From contig NZ_AQQZ01000006.1 of assembly GCF_001205715.1 (NCBI RefSeq), forward strand, positions 208,057-272,056: a DNA stretch of 64,000 nucleotides, written 5' to 3'. Of the stretch, positions 24,551-32,228 are shown one piece after another (within the stretch, counting starts at the first letter, position 1; the number at the start of each line of letters is the position of its first letter). This stretch comes from Pseudaestuariivita atlantica. GTDB lineage: Bacteria; Pseudomonadota; Alphaproteobacteria; Rhodobacterales; Rhodobacteraceae. Under the pieces are notes generated by a model. The model was not told the origin of the DNA. It did no database searches and saw nothing but the letters and a program-made list of their open reading frames with translations. The translations under genes and the position numbers were made by a program.

Positions 24551-25987
24551 TTGATCGGGTGTGCGCCTTTGACATCAACCGTTATCTCCATCCTCGCCGT
24601 TATCGGGATCGGTGTGACCGCGTATTGTGTCTGGCGCGCAATAATATCGGCACGCACACCGCAAGGCGCGGTGGCGTGGACCGTGTTTCTGGTGTCGTCC
24701 CCCTGGTTCGCGGTGCCGGCCTTCCTCGTGCTGGGACGGCGCAAGCTGCGCGATTATCGGGCGGAATGGCGACGTAGCCGCGAAATCGTCAGGGGCTTCG
24801 GCCCGGATGGTGCGTCGAGGCTCCCTCAAACCGGAAAACGTGCGGCCCTTACCGCTCTCGAACGGATCGGCGGACTTCCGTTCGCCCCCGGCAACCAGGT
24901 GCAGTTATTGGTCAATGGCGACGCGACATTCGATGCCATCTGCGCCGCGATTGATGACGCCCGAACCACGGTCTGCGTCCAGTTCTATACCATCCGGGAC
25001 GACACGATCGGTCGCAGGCTTTCCGAGCATCTTGTCCGAGCGGCGAAGCGCGGCGTGAAGGTCAGGACCATGTACGATGGTGTCGGCAGCCAGAAACTGT
25101 CCAATCGCTGGGTGCGTGCGCTCGAAGAGGCCGGTGTCGTTGTTCTGAATCCGGATCAGGCACGAGGACCGACATCCCGGATCGAGATCAACTTTCGCAA
25201 TCACCGCAAGACGGTGATCATCGACGGCGTGATCGCTTTCATTGGCGGGCACAATGTCGGAGACGAGTATCTTGGCCGGGACCCCAAGGTCGGACCCTGG
25301 CGCGATACCCATCTCGAAGTTCGCGGGCCAGTTGCCCTGCAGGCCCAGATGGTCTTTGCCGAGGACTGGCACTGGGCAAGCGGCGAAGCACTGGGGGACG
25401 AGTTGGATTGGAAACCGCCGGGCCATGCAGTGCCGGGTACGGGGCAGATTGCGGCCCTCGTGCCGACCGGGCCGGGTGACGAGATGGACAGCGGAACGCT
25501 GATGTTCATAACCGCGATCTCGGCCGCGAGCGAACGCATCTGGATCGCGTCTCCCTATTTCGTGCCCGACAGCGACATCCTGTCGGCCCTTATTGCGGCG
25601 GCGCTGGCCGGCAAGGATGTGCGGATCCTGCTTCCCGAAGCCATCGATCACTACCTGCCGTGGCTCGCCGCGCATGCCTATTTCGACCAAGTGCGGGCGG
25701 CGGGTGTCCGGATCATGCGCTACAAACGCGGTTTCATGCACCAGAAGGTCATTCTGATCGATGACGATCTGGCCGCCGTGGGGACCGCCAATCTGGACAA
25801 CAGGTCCTTCCGGCTCAATTTCGAAAGCATGGTGTTCGTTGCTGATACCGGTTTCGCCGGCGAGGTCGAAGAGATGCTGCGCGCGGATTTCGAACAAAGC
25901 CAAGAACACGAAATCCGCCTGCAGGATTGTGGTTACAGGATTCGTTACGGGGCCCCGGTGGCGCGGCTCTGGGCACCGGTCCTGTGA
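24551..25987 (+). CDS. Cardiolipin synthase-like phospholipase D
   Basis: This membrane-bound PLD-superfamily enzyme of 478 residues joins phosphatidylglycerol units or similar. Two N-terminal helices (ISILAVIGIGVTAYCVW and FLVSSPWFAVPAFLVLG) are followed by two HKD motifs: NHRKTVIIDGVIAF near residue 215 and MHQKVILIDDDLAAVG near residue 395. Length and layout match ClsA. The start is a TTG (24551), with another in-frame TTG at 24569; no ribosome site decides between them. It overlaps or abuts the next gene. Its place in the island suggests a membrane-stress role. Confidence 0.88.
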   Translation: MIGCAPLTSTVISILAVIGIGVTAYCVWRAIISARTPQGAVAWTVFLVSSPWFAVPAFLVLGRRKLRDYRAEWRRSREIVRGFGPDGASRLPQTGKRAALTALERIGGLPFAPGNQVQLLVNGDATFDAICAAIDDARTTVCVQFYTIRDDTIGRRLSEHLVRAAKRGVKVRTMYDGVGSQKLSNRWVRALEEAGVVVLNPDQARGPTSRIEINFRNHRKTVIIDGVIAFIGGHNVGDEYLGRDPKVGPWRDTHLEVRGPVALQAQMVFAEDWHWASGEALGDELDWKPPGHAVPGTGQIAALVPTGPGDEMDSGTLMFITAISAASERIWIASPYFVPDSDILSALIAAALAGKDVRILLPEAIDHYLPWLAAHAYFDQVRAAGVRIMRYKRGFMHQKVILIDDDLAAVGTANLDNRSFRLNFESMVFVADTGFAGEVEEMLRADFEQSQEHEIRLQDCGYRIRYGAPVARLWAPVL

Positions 25988-25992
25988 AATCC

Positions 25993-26718
25993 ATGCGCAT
26001 CGTCACGTATAATATCCGCAAGGGCGTTGGCCTTGATCGCAAGCGTGATCCCATGCGTATCCTGAGGGTCTTGCGGAAAATCGACGCGGATATCGTGGTT
26101 CTTCAGGAGGCGGACCGGCGTCTTGGAAAGCGCCCGTCGGCCTTGCCTTTGGAGATGATCCGGGGAGAGACCGACTACCAGATCGTCGATCATGCCGGGA
26201 GCGATGTCAGCCTTGGCTGGCATGGGAATGCAATGCTGGTGCGCGAGGGTCTCAAGCACGATTCAACCGATCGTGTCGACCTGCCAGGACTTGAGCCTCG
26301 GGGCGCCATTTGCACCGCGTTTGACGGCATGACCGTTGTCGGCACCCACCTGGGACTGCTGCGGTTCCACCGGCATCAACAGATGGAACGGATCAGGGAC
26401 CTTGTCGGCGGCGACGCATCCCGGCCAGCGCTCGTTGCCGGTGACTTCAACGAGTGGTCTGAAACATCCGGTTTCGAGCCATGGGAAGACATGTTCGACG
26501 TTCTTCGACCCGGTCGGACGTTTCATGCCGCGCGCCCGATGGCACGGCTTGACGGGTTTGCAGCGACACCGGTTCTCAACATCTTGAAAGCGGGTATTCA
26601 GGAAACGGACGAAGCCTCGATTGCATCGGATCATCTGCCGACGTGGATCGATATTGAGCGCGAAACGCATGCAGGCACCGGGGCCGAAGATCGGCAGAGC
26701 GCGGATAACGGTCCATGA
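25993..26718 (+). CDS. Endonuclease/exonuclease/phosphatase family protein
   Basis: This is an EEP-fold hydrolase of 241 residues. MRIVTYNIRKGVG, DIVVLQEADRR (metal Glu), VGTHLGLL, LVAGDFNEW (catalytic Asp-Asn) and IASDHLPTWID (terminal Asp-His) appear in the standard order. A GTG at 25984 overlapping the PLD stop is an alternative start. EEP proteins paired with cardiolipin-synthase-like genes are common in bacteria, but whether the substrate is a nucleic acid or a lipid headgroup is unknown. Confidence 0.88.
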   Translation: MRIVTYNIRKGVGLDRKRDPMRILRVLRKIDADIVVLQEADRRLGKRPSALPLEMIRGETDYQIVDHAGSDVSLGWHGNAMLVREGLKHDSTDRVDLPGLEPRGAICTAFDGMTVVGTHLGLLRFHRHQQMERIRDLVGGDASRPALVAGDFNEWSETSGFEPWEDMFDVLRPGRTFHAARPMARLDGFAATPVLNILKAGIQETDEASIASDHLPTWIDIERETHAGTGAEDRQSADNGP

Positions 26719-27240
26719 AAGAAAACGCGCCCCCGCCTTCTTTGGGACTCTCCCCGCCCGGCAAAATGCCGAAGGCATGACCTACCATGATCTGCCCGGC
26801 ACCTTGGGCAATCGCTCCCATGGGGCCGCGATCGTGGTGCTTGCCCTGCCCTGCACGGTTCCCATGCCCTAAGACATTCCAACGCTGTGTGGGGCTGGCG
26901 CGCGCCCATCGGGTGGTCCGGTTCGATCATTGGTGCATCATCGGTCCGTGGTCCACCGCGACCATGCTTTCGGGTGGTGGATGATGGCCCAACGAGTTGT
27001 GCCGCCTGACCGTGTGGTAGTGACGCCGCCATTGCCTGGACGGATCACGTACATCCTCGGGCCCTGTCTCGGGGGGGGCAACGTCAGACCTTTTCGGACG
27101 ACCATGGGCCACCGGCACGTCTTCGATCCATTATGGCCGTACCACGATGGGATTGACGGCTTCAAAGACCGGGCGGATCGCAAAACGACCGAGGCCCGCT
27201 CTCGCCACGGGTGGCGCGCGGGAAAAACCTGGACGTCAAC
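26719..27240. other. Gene-poor junction between the chaperone block and the mer operon
   Basis: About 520 bases without an intact gene. The only recognisable content is the transposase scrap on the minus strand described separately. Several short open frames on both strands lack starts, ribosome sites and domains. No terminal inverted repeats of a complete element were found. Confidence 0.5.
26927..27031 (-). mobile_element. IS3-family transposase C-terminal fragment
   Basis: A minus-strand frame reads WRRHYHTVRRHNSLGHHPPP and then ESM, closely resembling the end of the IS3-family integrase core (pattern WR..YNtvRPHssLGy.pP.e). The preceding catalytic DDE region is not present in any frame here. 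It is a relic of an insertion sequence at the seam between two resistance modules. Confidence 0.55.
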
Positions 27241-27657
27241 TCAAGCGTCAAAGAGCGTTTCGATGATCGGACAGTCCGGAACGTCGCCCTTCGCGCATTC
27301 GGCCGCCATTCCGGTGAGCGCTCGTTCGAGCTTCCCAAGATGCCTGATCTTGTCCTTGACCGTTCCCAGGTGCTCCATCGTCATGGTGTGCACGTCGCGG
27401 CAGCTCACCCCGTCCTGATCCACCATCGTCAGCATTGCCCGTATCTCGCCGATGCTGAATCCGAGCTCGCGGCTGCGCTTGATGAACGTCAGGCGCTTGA
27501 GATGGCCGTGGGTATATTGGCGGTTGCCGCCGGCGGTGCGGTCCGGTTTCGGCATCAGTTCGATACGCTCGTAGTATCGGATCGTCTCGATGTTCACCCC
27601 GGTCTCGCGGGACATTGCACCGATCGGATAGCCTCGCGCGTTCGTGATCCGTGCCAT
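27241..27657 (-). CDS. merR: Mercury-responsive regulator MerR
   Basis: This is a MerR-family activator/repressor of 138 residues. The winged HTH begins YPIGAMSRETGVNIETIRYY, and the dimer helix follows. The three Hg-binding cysteines are in place: DGVSCRD, then AAECAKGD and VPDCPII near the end. ATG 27657 has AGGGG at proper distance; a GTG at 27675 lies within the promoter dyad. It is transcribed divergently from merT across the operator at 27670-27700. Confidence 0.92.
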   Translation of the reverse strand: MARITNARGYPIGAMSRETGVNIETIRYYERIELMPKPDRTAGGNRQYTHGHLKRLTFIKRSRELGFSIGEIRAMLTMVDQDGVSCRDVHTMTMEHLGTVKDKIRHLGKLERALTGMAAECAKGDVPDCPIIETLFDA

Positions 27658-27669
27658 CCGCGAAACCCC

Positions 27670-27700
27670 TTGCACCTGTAGTCGCTACAGACGGTACGCC
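27670..27700 (+). promoter_or_regulatory. MerR-type merT promoter with 19-bp spacer and dyad
   Basis: TTGCAC (-35, 27670-27675), a 19-base spacer holding the perfect dyad CTGTAG-TCG-CTACAG (27676-27690), and TACGCC (-10, 27695-27700). The overlong 19-base spacer is the hallmark of MerR-activated promoters, in which Hg-bound MerR untwists the DNA. Confidence 0.85.
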
Positions 27701-27733
27701 TGATGCCAGACCGGATCAATCGGGAACCCGAAC

Positions 27734-28120
27734 ATGACGTCAGAGGCGAATACCGTGCCCGAAAAGGAAAGCGATCTCGGCACCAGGGCTGCGACGGCGG
27801 GCGGCATTCTTGGCGCGCTCGCGATGACATCGTGCTGCATCCTCCCCTTGGTGCTGTTCAGCCTTGGCGCAACGGGCGCATGGATCGGCCAGCTGGGCGC
27901 GCTTTACCAGTTTAAGTGGCTCTTCTTTGCTTTCGCGGGCGCCTCGCTCGCCTACGGGTTCTGGAAAGCGTACCGCGCCGCGCCCCGGAGTTGTGCCGAC
28001 GGCAGCTGCGATCGACCGTTGAACCGGCGCTTCATGAAAGGCGCGCTCTGGACGGCTACGCTGGTCGTCGCGCCCTCGCTTGCATTCCCCTACATCGCCC
28101 CGCCGCTCCCCGGATACTGA
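27734..28120 (+). CDS. merT: Mercuric ion transport protein MerT
   Basis: This inner-membrane Hg(II) importer of 128 residues has three helices. The vicinal Cys pair in the first helix is in MTSCCILPLVLFSLG near residue 32, and the cytoplasmic Cys pair is in RSCADGSCDRP near residue 93. The N-terminal extension of about 20 polar residues is longer than usual. It is the first gene of the structural mer operon, just downstream of the MerR promoter. Confidence 0.92.
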   Translation: MTSEANTVPEKESDLGTRAATAGGILGALAMTSCCILPLVLFSLGATGAWIGQLGALYQFKWLFFAFAGASLAYGFWKAYRAAPRSCADGSCDRPLNRRFMKGALWTATLVVAPSLAFPYIAPPLPGY

Positions 28121-28133
28121 GAAAGGATACCCC

Positions 28134-28439
28134 ATGCGCAACACGCTCCTGGCCCTCGGCCTGACCCCGATGACCGCCGGTATCGCCTCTGCCGGGGAAC
28201 GCCAGGCCCGGATCGAGGTCACGGGGCTCTGGTGCCCGTCGTGCTCCTGCATCGTCGGCGAAGCCCTGCAGACGTCGCAGAACGTCGAGATCGTCGAGTT
28301 CGAAGGGACCGACAGCGGCGACGCCGGCATCTACACGATCACCTTCGACGACGCGCTGACCACTCTCGACGAAATCGTCGTGCAGCCCGCGGCCTATGGC
28401 TACAGCGCCGTGTTGCTCGACGACCCCTCGCAATCGTGA
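28134..28439 (+). CDS. merP: Periplasmic mercury-binding protein MerP-like
   Basis: This 101-residue protein has a Sec signal (MRNTLLALGLTPMTAGIASA) and an HMA-like ferredoxin fold. The metal loop is VTGLWCPSCSCIV, a CxxC with an extra Cys in place of the usual GMTCxxC. The remainder is more divergent than in Tn501-type MerP, with an acidic insertion (EGTDSGDAGIY). Position between merT and merF supports the call. Confidence 0.82.
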   Translation: MRNTLLALGLTPMTAGIASAGERQARIEVTGLWCPSCSCIVGEALQTSQNVEIVEFEGTDSGDAGIYTITFDDALTTLDEIVVQPAAYGYSAVLLDDPSQS

Positions 28440-28447
28440 GGCCGGAC

Positions 28448-28669
28448 ATGAAGGACAAGCTCCTGCTGACCGGTGTGATCGGGACCGTCATCGCCGCGCT
28501 TTGCTGTTTCACACCGGTTCTCGTGGTCCTGCTTGGCGTGGTCGGGCTGTCGGCGCTGACCGGCGTTCTCGACTATGTCCTTATCCCTGCCCTCGTCTTC
28601 TTCGTTCTTCTCACGATTTACGCGCTCGTCCGCCGGGCCCGCTCCCAACAGGAAAATTCCGATGTCTGA
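28448..28669 (+). CDS. merF: Mercuric transport protein MerF
   Basis: This is a 73-residue inner-membrane Hg transporter with two helices. VIAALCCFTPVLVVLLGVVG carries the vicinal Cys pair, followed by LSALTGVLDYVLIPALVFF, nearly identical to MerF of gammaproteobacterial operons. The second Cys pair usually found near the C-terminus is absent here (ending RRARSQQENSDV). The stop overlaps the merA start by eight bases. Confidence 0.93.
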   Translation: MKDKLLLTGVIGTVIAALCCFTPVLVVLLGVVGLSALTGVLDYVLIPALVFFVLLTIYALVRRARSQQENSDV

Positions 28670-30086
28670 CGTCTGCTCGAACGGAAACGGAACCTACGAT
28701 CTCGCCGTGGTCGGCGCCGGGTCGGCCGGGTTCTCCGCGGCGATTACCGCCGCCGAGGATGGCGCGCGGGTGGCGTTGATCGGTCACGGGGTCATCGGCG
28801 GCACCTGCGTTAACGTGGGCTGCCTGCCCTCGAAGGCGATGATCCGCGCGATGGAGGTGATGCACGCGCCACGAGCCGCCCGGCGCTTCGACGGGATCGA
28901 GGCCGAGGCGCGGATCACCGACTGGGCCGCCGTCGTGCGCCAGAAGCAGGCCTTGGTCGACGACCTGCGCGCGGCGAAATACATCGACGTCCTGCGGCGA
29001 CACAACGGCATCGCCTACCTCGAAGGTGCGGCAAGCTTCGGCGAGGACGGCGTGCTGACGGTGGACTGCGCGCCGATCTCGGCCGGAAAGATCGTCCTCG
29101 CGACCGGATCGCGCCCGTATGTGCTGGATATTCCGGGCATGACCGATGTCCGCCACCACGACAGCACGTCGATCCTGGAACTGGAGCGGCTGCCCGGTTC
29201 CCTGATCGTCATGGGCGGCGGATACATCGGGGTCGAACTGGCGCAGGTGTTCGCGCGGGCCGGCGCGCGCGTCACGATCGTCACGCGCCGCGGGCTGTTG
29301 CCGGAGGCCGAGCCCGAGATCGGCGCTGCGCTGACACAGGCTTTCGAGGACGAAGGCATCGCGGTCAGGACCGTGACCTCCTACAAGCGCGTCGCCCAGG
29401 CAGGCGGTGAGATCGCCCTGACGGTCCAGACCGATGGCAGAGCCGAGACGCTTCGCGCCGAGGAACTGCTGCTCGCGACGGGCCGCGTGCCGAACACGGA
29501 AAGCCTCGCGCTCACGCGCGCCGGGATCGAGACAAACGGCCGCGGCGGCATCAGGGTCGACGACCGGATGCGGACGAGCCGCGCGGGTGTCTACGCCGCC
29601 GGCGATGTGACCGGACGGGACCAGTTCGTCTACATGGCAGCCTACGGCGCCAGGCTCGCGGCGAAGAACGCGCTGAACGGCGACAGCCTCGTCTACGACA
29701 ACAGCGCCATGCCGGCGGTCGTCTTCTCGGATCCGCAGGCCGCAAGCGTCGGCCTGACCGAAGCTGCAGCCGGGGCGGCGGGTCACGACGTGCGCACCTC
29801 GGTCCTGCCGCTCGACGCCGTTCCACGGGCCCTTGCGGCGCGCGACACGAGGGGCCTCATCAAGCTGGTGGCCGACGGGCCGTCAAAGCGGCTTCTGGGC
29901 GCGCATATCCTCGCGCCGGAAGGTGCCGACAGCATCCAGACCGCCGCCATGGCCCTGAGGGCGGGCCTGACCTACGAGGATCTGGGCGCGATGATCTTTC
30001 CCTACCTGACAACGGTCGAGGGGCTGAAACTGGCCGCTCAGACCTTCGAGAAGGACGTGGCGGCACTCAGCTGCTGCGCAGGGTGA
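28662..30086 (+). CDS. merA: Mercuric reductase MerA
   Basis: This NADPH-dependent flavoenzyme of 474 residues reduces Hg(II) to volatile Hg(0). The FAD fold is AVVGAGSAGFSAAITA, the redox Cys pair is GGTCVNVGCLPSK near residue 47, the NADPH site is VMGGGYIGVELAQVF, and YAAGDVTGRDQFVY is the second FAD motif. The C-terminal Hg-delivery Cys pair is ALSCCAG. The N-terminal NmerA heavy-metal domain is missing, as in many marine alphaproteobacterial enzymes. It is the last mercury enzyme of the operon. Confidence 0.95.
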   Translation: MSDVCSNGNGTYDLAVVGAGSAGFSAAITAAEDGARVALIGHGVIGGTCVNVGCLPSKAMIRAMEVMHAPRAARRFDGIEAEARITDWAAVVRQKQALVDDLRAAKYIDVLRRHNGIAYLEGAASFGEDGVLTVDCAPISAGKIVLATGSRPYVLDIPGMTDVRHHDSTSILELERLPGSLIVMGGGYIGVELAQVFARAGARVTIVTRRGLLPEAEPEIGAALTQAFEDEGIAVRTVTSYKRVAQAGGEIALTVQTDGRAETLRAEELLLATGRVPNTESLALTRAGIETNGRGGIRVDDRMRTSRAGVYAAGDVTGRDQFVYMAAYGARLAAKNALNGDSLVYDNSAMPAVVFSDPQAASVGLTEAAAGAAGHDVRTSVLPLDAVPRALAARDTRGLIKLVADGPSKRLLGAHILAPEGADSIQTAAMALRAGLTYEDLGAMIFPYLTTVEGLKLAAQTFEKDVAALSCCAG

Positions 30087-30091
30087 TGCAC

Positions 30092-30454
30092 ATGACCGAT
30101 CCCAAGCGCCTCCGCGATCTGACCGCTTCTCCGCTGGGTTTCGCGCTGCACTGGGGTTTGCCGATTGTCGCGATGCTGGCGGTGACCGGTGTGCTGCACC
30201 CCGTGAAGACCTGGGCCTCGGTGGCAGCCCTGGCCTGGATGGGCGGCGCCTGTCTCAGGAACGCGCATCGCTGCGGTCGGCGCCATTGCTTCTGGACCGG
30301 GCCGTTCTTCCTCGTGATGACGCTGCCGGTCCTGGCCTATGGTTATGGCGCGGTGCCGTTCGACATCGACGGCTGAACATGGCTGGTTATCACGATCGGC
30401 GCCGGTGCCGTCCTGGTCACCGCCATCACCGGGCGCGGCGGCAAGTATTCGTGA
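30092..30454 (+). pseudogene. Mer-operon membrane protein cut by an in-frame TGA
   Basis: The frame starts MTDPKRLRDLTASPLGFALHW (ATG 30092, or ATG/GTG just upstream overlapping merA) and encodes three or four helices. TGA at 30374-30376 stops it at residue 94 after VPFDIDG, yet the same frame continues with TWLVITIGAGAVLVTAITG and ends in GKYS before TGA at 30452. The tail is a credible last helix of the same protein, so TGA probably replaced a Trp codon (TGG). The truncated 94-residue form may still be made. The family is found after merA in other operons but its role is unknown. Confidence 0.6.
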
Positions 30455-30732
30455 CCGGCGGCTGCACAAGTTCCCGACTGAACTGGCAGGCGGCCACTGA
30501 TCCGTAAGCCGCCGGGGGCACTCGCGGTGCAGCCGACATTCGATCGAACGGCGCGGCGCTGGTCCGGGCTCACGCAGCCGGCGCACGTTCTTCGCCGACA
30601 ATTCGGCCCTGAAAGACCGCTTCCGGCCCGCTCGTCGAAGGGGCCGGTGTTCAGCCCGTCCCGCATAACCCTCGAAAGCAACGGGGAAATCCGGGCAAGG
30701 CCGAAGCCGCAGGAACTGTTCGTCGAAGGAAG
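30455..30732. other. Non-coding right edge of the island next to tRNA-Ser
   Basis: About 280 bases in which I can support no gene. It lies between the mer operon and the 3' end of the tRNA gene. I saw no copy of the tRNA 3' end here or at the left edge, and no integrase. Confidence 0.4.
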
Positions 30733-30822
30733 TGGCGGAGCGGAAGGGATTCGAACCCTCGAGACGGTTTCCCGCCTACACACTTTCCAGGCGTGCGCCT
30801 TCGACCACTCGGCCACCGCTCC
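30733..30822 (-). tRNA. tRNA-Ser (GGA)
   Basis: Ninety bases on the minus strand fold as a class II tRNA. The acceptor arms GGAGCGG and CCGCTCC pair perfectly, the discriminator is G, and CCA is encoded. The anticodon loop is CTGGAAA (anticodon GGA), the T-loop is GTTCGAATC and there is a long variable arm. The 3' end faces the mercury/stress island. Confidence 0.95.
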
Positions 30823-30872
30823 GCCGTCGGGGATACTCAAGCCCCGCCCCGAGGGCAAGGCGCAAAACGGGG

Positions 30873-32228
30873 CTACCGGGGGGTCAGGCGCAACCTGATG
30901 CCGTCGCGCGACCGCACGGTCAGGTGCGCCACGGGGACCGGGGCGTCGCCCACCGGTTCGATGCGGAAGGCGCGCAGGATGCGGGCGAGCAGCAGAACGC
31001 CCTCGACCATGGCGAAACCGGCGCCGGTGCAGACCCGCGATCCGGCGGAAAACGGGATGAAGGCCTCGCGCAGGCAGGTCTTGCCGTTCTCCGTCCCGAA
31101 CCGGGCGGGATCGAAGGCGTCGGGGTCGTCCCACAGGCGGGTATGGCGGTGCAGGTGCCACGGCGACAGCACCATCTGCGCGCCGGGCGCGATGTCGCGG
31201 TCGCGGAAGCGTTCCGGGCAGGTCGCCTCGCGCACCATCATCGGCACGGGCGGATAAAGTCGCAGCGCCTCGCGGAAGACGTCGCGGGTGATGCGCAGTT
31301 TCGAGATTTCCGAGAAATCCCCGGTCTCCAGCGCCGCCGCCTCGTCGGCGATCCGCTCCTGCCAGTCGGGGTAACGCGCCACGAGGTAGAGCGCCCATGC
31401 CAGCGCCGAGGCCGAGGTTTCGTGCCCGGCAAGGAAGAAGATCGCCACCTGGTCGACCATTTCGGACGTGTCGAACAGATCGCCCGTCTCCGGGTCGCGG
31501 GTCGTCATGATCTTGGTGGCAAGGTCGTCGGGCGCGGTGCCCGCCGCGATGGCCGCCTGCCGGTCGTCGCAGAGGCGCGTGATCAGCCGCCGGATCACGC
31601 GGGCCGAGGCGCGCGTGTCCCGCCCGAAGAACCGGGGCATCCAGCGTGGCAGGGGCACGAAAGCGGCGAGGTTCAGGATGGGTTGCGAGCGTTGATAGGT
31701 GCGGAACTCGGCAAAGACCTCGCGCGCAATTTCGTGTTCGATGGGGATGGAGAACAGCGTGCGGAAGATCACGTCGGCGGCGGCGTGGCTGGTCTCTTCC
31801 TCGATCTCGACGGTGTCGCTACGCAGCGCCCGCAACCGCGCGACGGCGGCATCGGCGGCAGCCCACATCGCGGGATACGTGTCGCGCAGGCGCCCGCCCT
31901 CGAACGCCGGGTCGATGATGCGGCGCTGGCGTTTCCACGTCTCGCCGTTGGTCAGGAAGACGGAATTGCCCAGAAGCGGGCGCAACCCCTCGCCGATCCG
32001 GTCGGATTTCGGGAAATCGTCGGGCCGCCGCTTCAGCACCTCGGTCACGAGATCGGGCTGGTTCAAGAGGTAGGACCGGAAAAACGGCGTGCGGAACTCG
32101 GCCATCCACGCGCGGTAGAGCCGCGCGGGCTGCGCCGACAGGATATCCTGCCGGAAAAGCCGCATGTAGCGCCAGAGCGAGACCTTGTCGGGGCGCGGGG
32201 CGGGTTTGGGCGGCAGGTCCGCCGTCAC
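30873..32228 (-). CDS. Cytochrome P450
   Basis: This is a soluble bacterial P450 of 451 residues. The I-helix oxygen motif is [15 protein letters not shown] near residue 270, the K-helix ExxR is in REALRLYPP, and the heme-Cys loop is [18 protein letters not shown] near residue 400. There is no N-terminal anchor. The start is a GTG at 32228 overlapping the stop of the hydrolase gene by four bases. No ferredoxin or reductase is encoded nearby. The substrate is unknown; fatty acids or terpenoids are typical for this type. Confidence 0.92.
   Translation of the reverse strand: MTADLPPKPAPRPDKVSLWRYMRLFRQDILSAQPARLYRAWMAEFRTPFFRSYLLNQPDLVTEVLKRRPDDFPKSDRIGEGLRPLLGNSVFLTNGETWKRQRRIIDPAFEGGRLRDTYPAMWAAADAAVARLRALRSDTVEIEEETSHAAADVIFRTLFSIPIEHEIAREVFAEFRTYQRSQPILNLAAFVPLPRWMPRFFGRDTRASARVIRRLITRLCDDRQAAIAAGTAPDDLATKIMTTRDPETGDLFDTSEMVDQVAIFFLAGHETSASALAWALYLVARYPDWQERIADEAAALETGDFSEISKLRITRDVFREALRLYPPVPMMVREATCPERFRDRDIAPGAQMVLSPWHLHRHTRLWDDPDAFDPARFGTENGKTCLREAFIPFSAGSRVCTGAGFAMVEGVLLLARILRAFRIEPVGDAPVPVAHLTVRSRDGIRLRLTPR

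Noticed and set aside
27001..27418. A plus-strand open frame across the start of the mer region
   Set aside because: Antisense to merR at its end and without start signal or domain.
30455..30732. Possible attachment-site repeat of the tRNA-Ser 3' end
   Set aside because: I searched by eye for the tRNA 3' sequence near both island edges and saw no second copy; no integrase is present.
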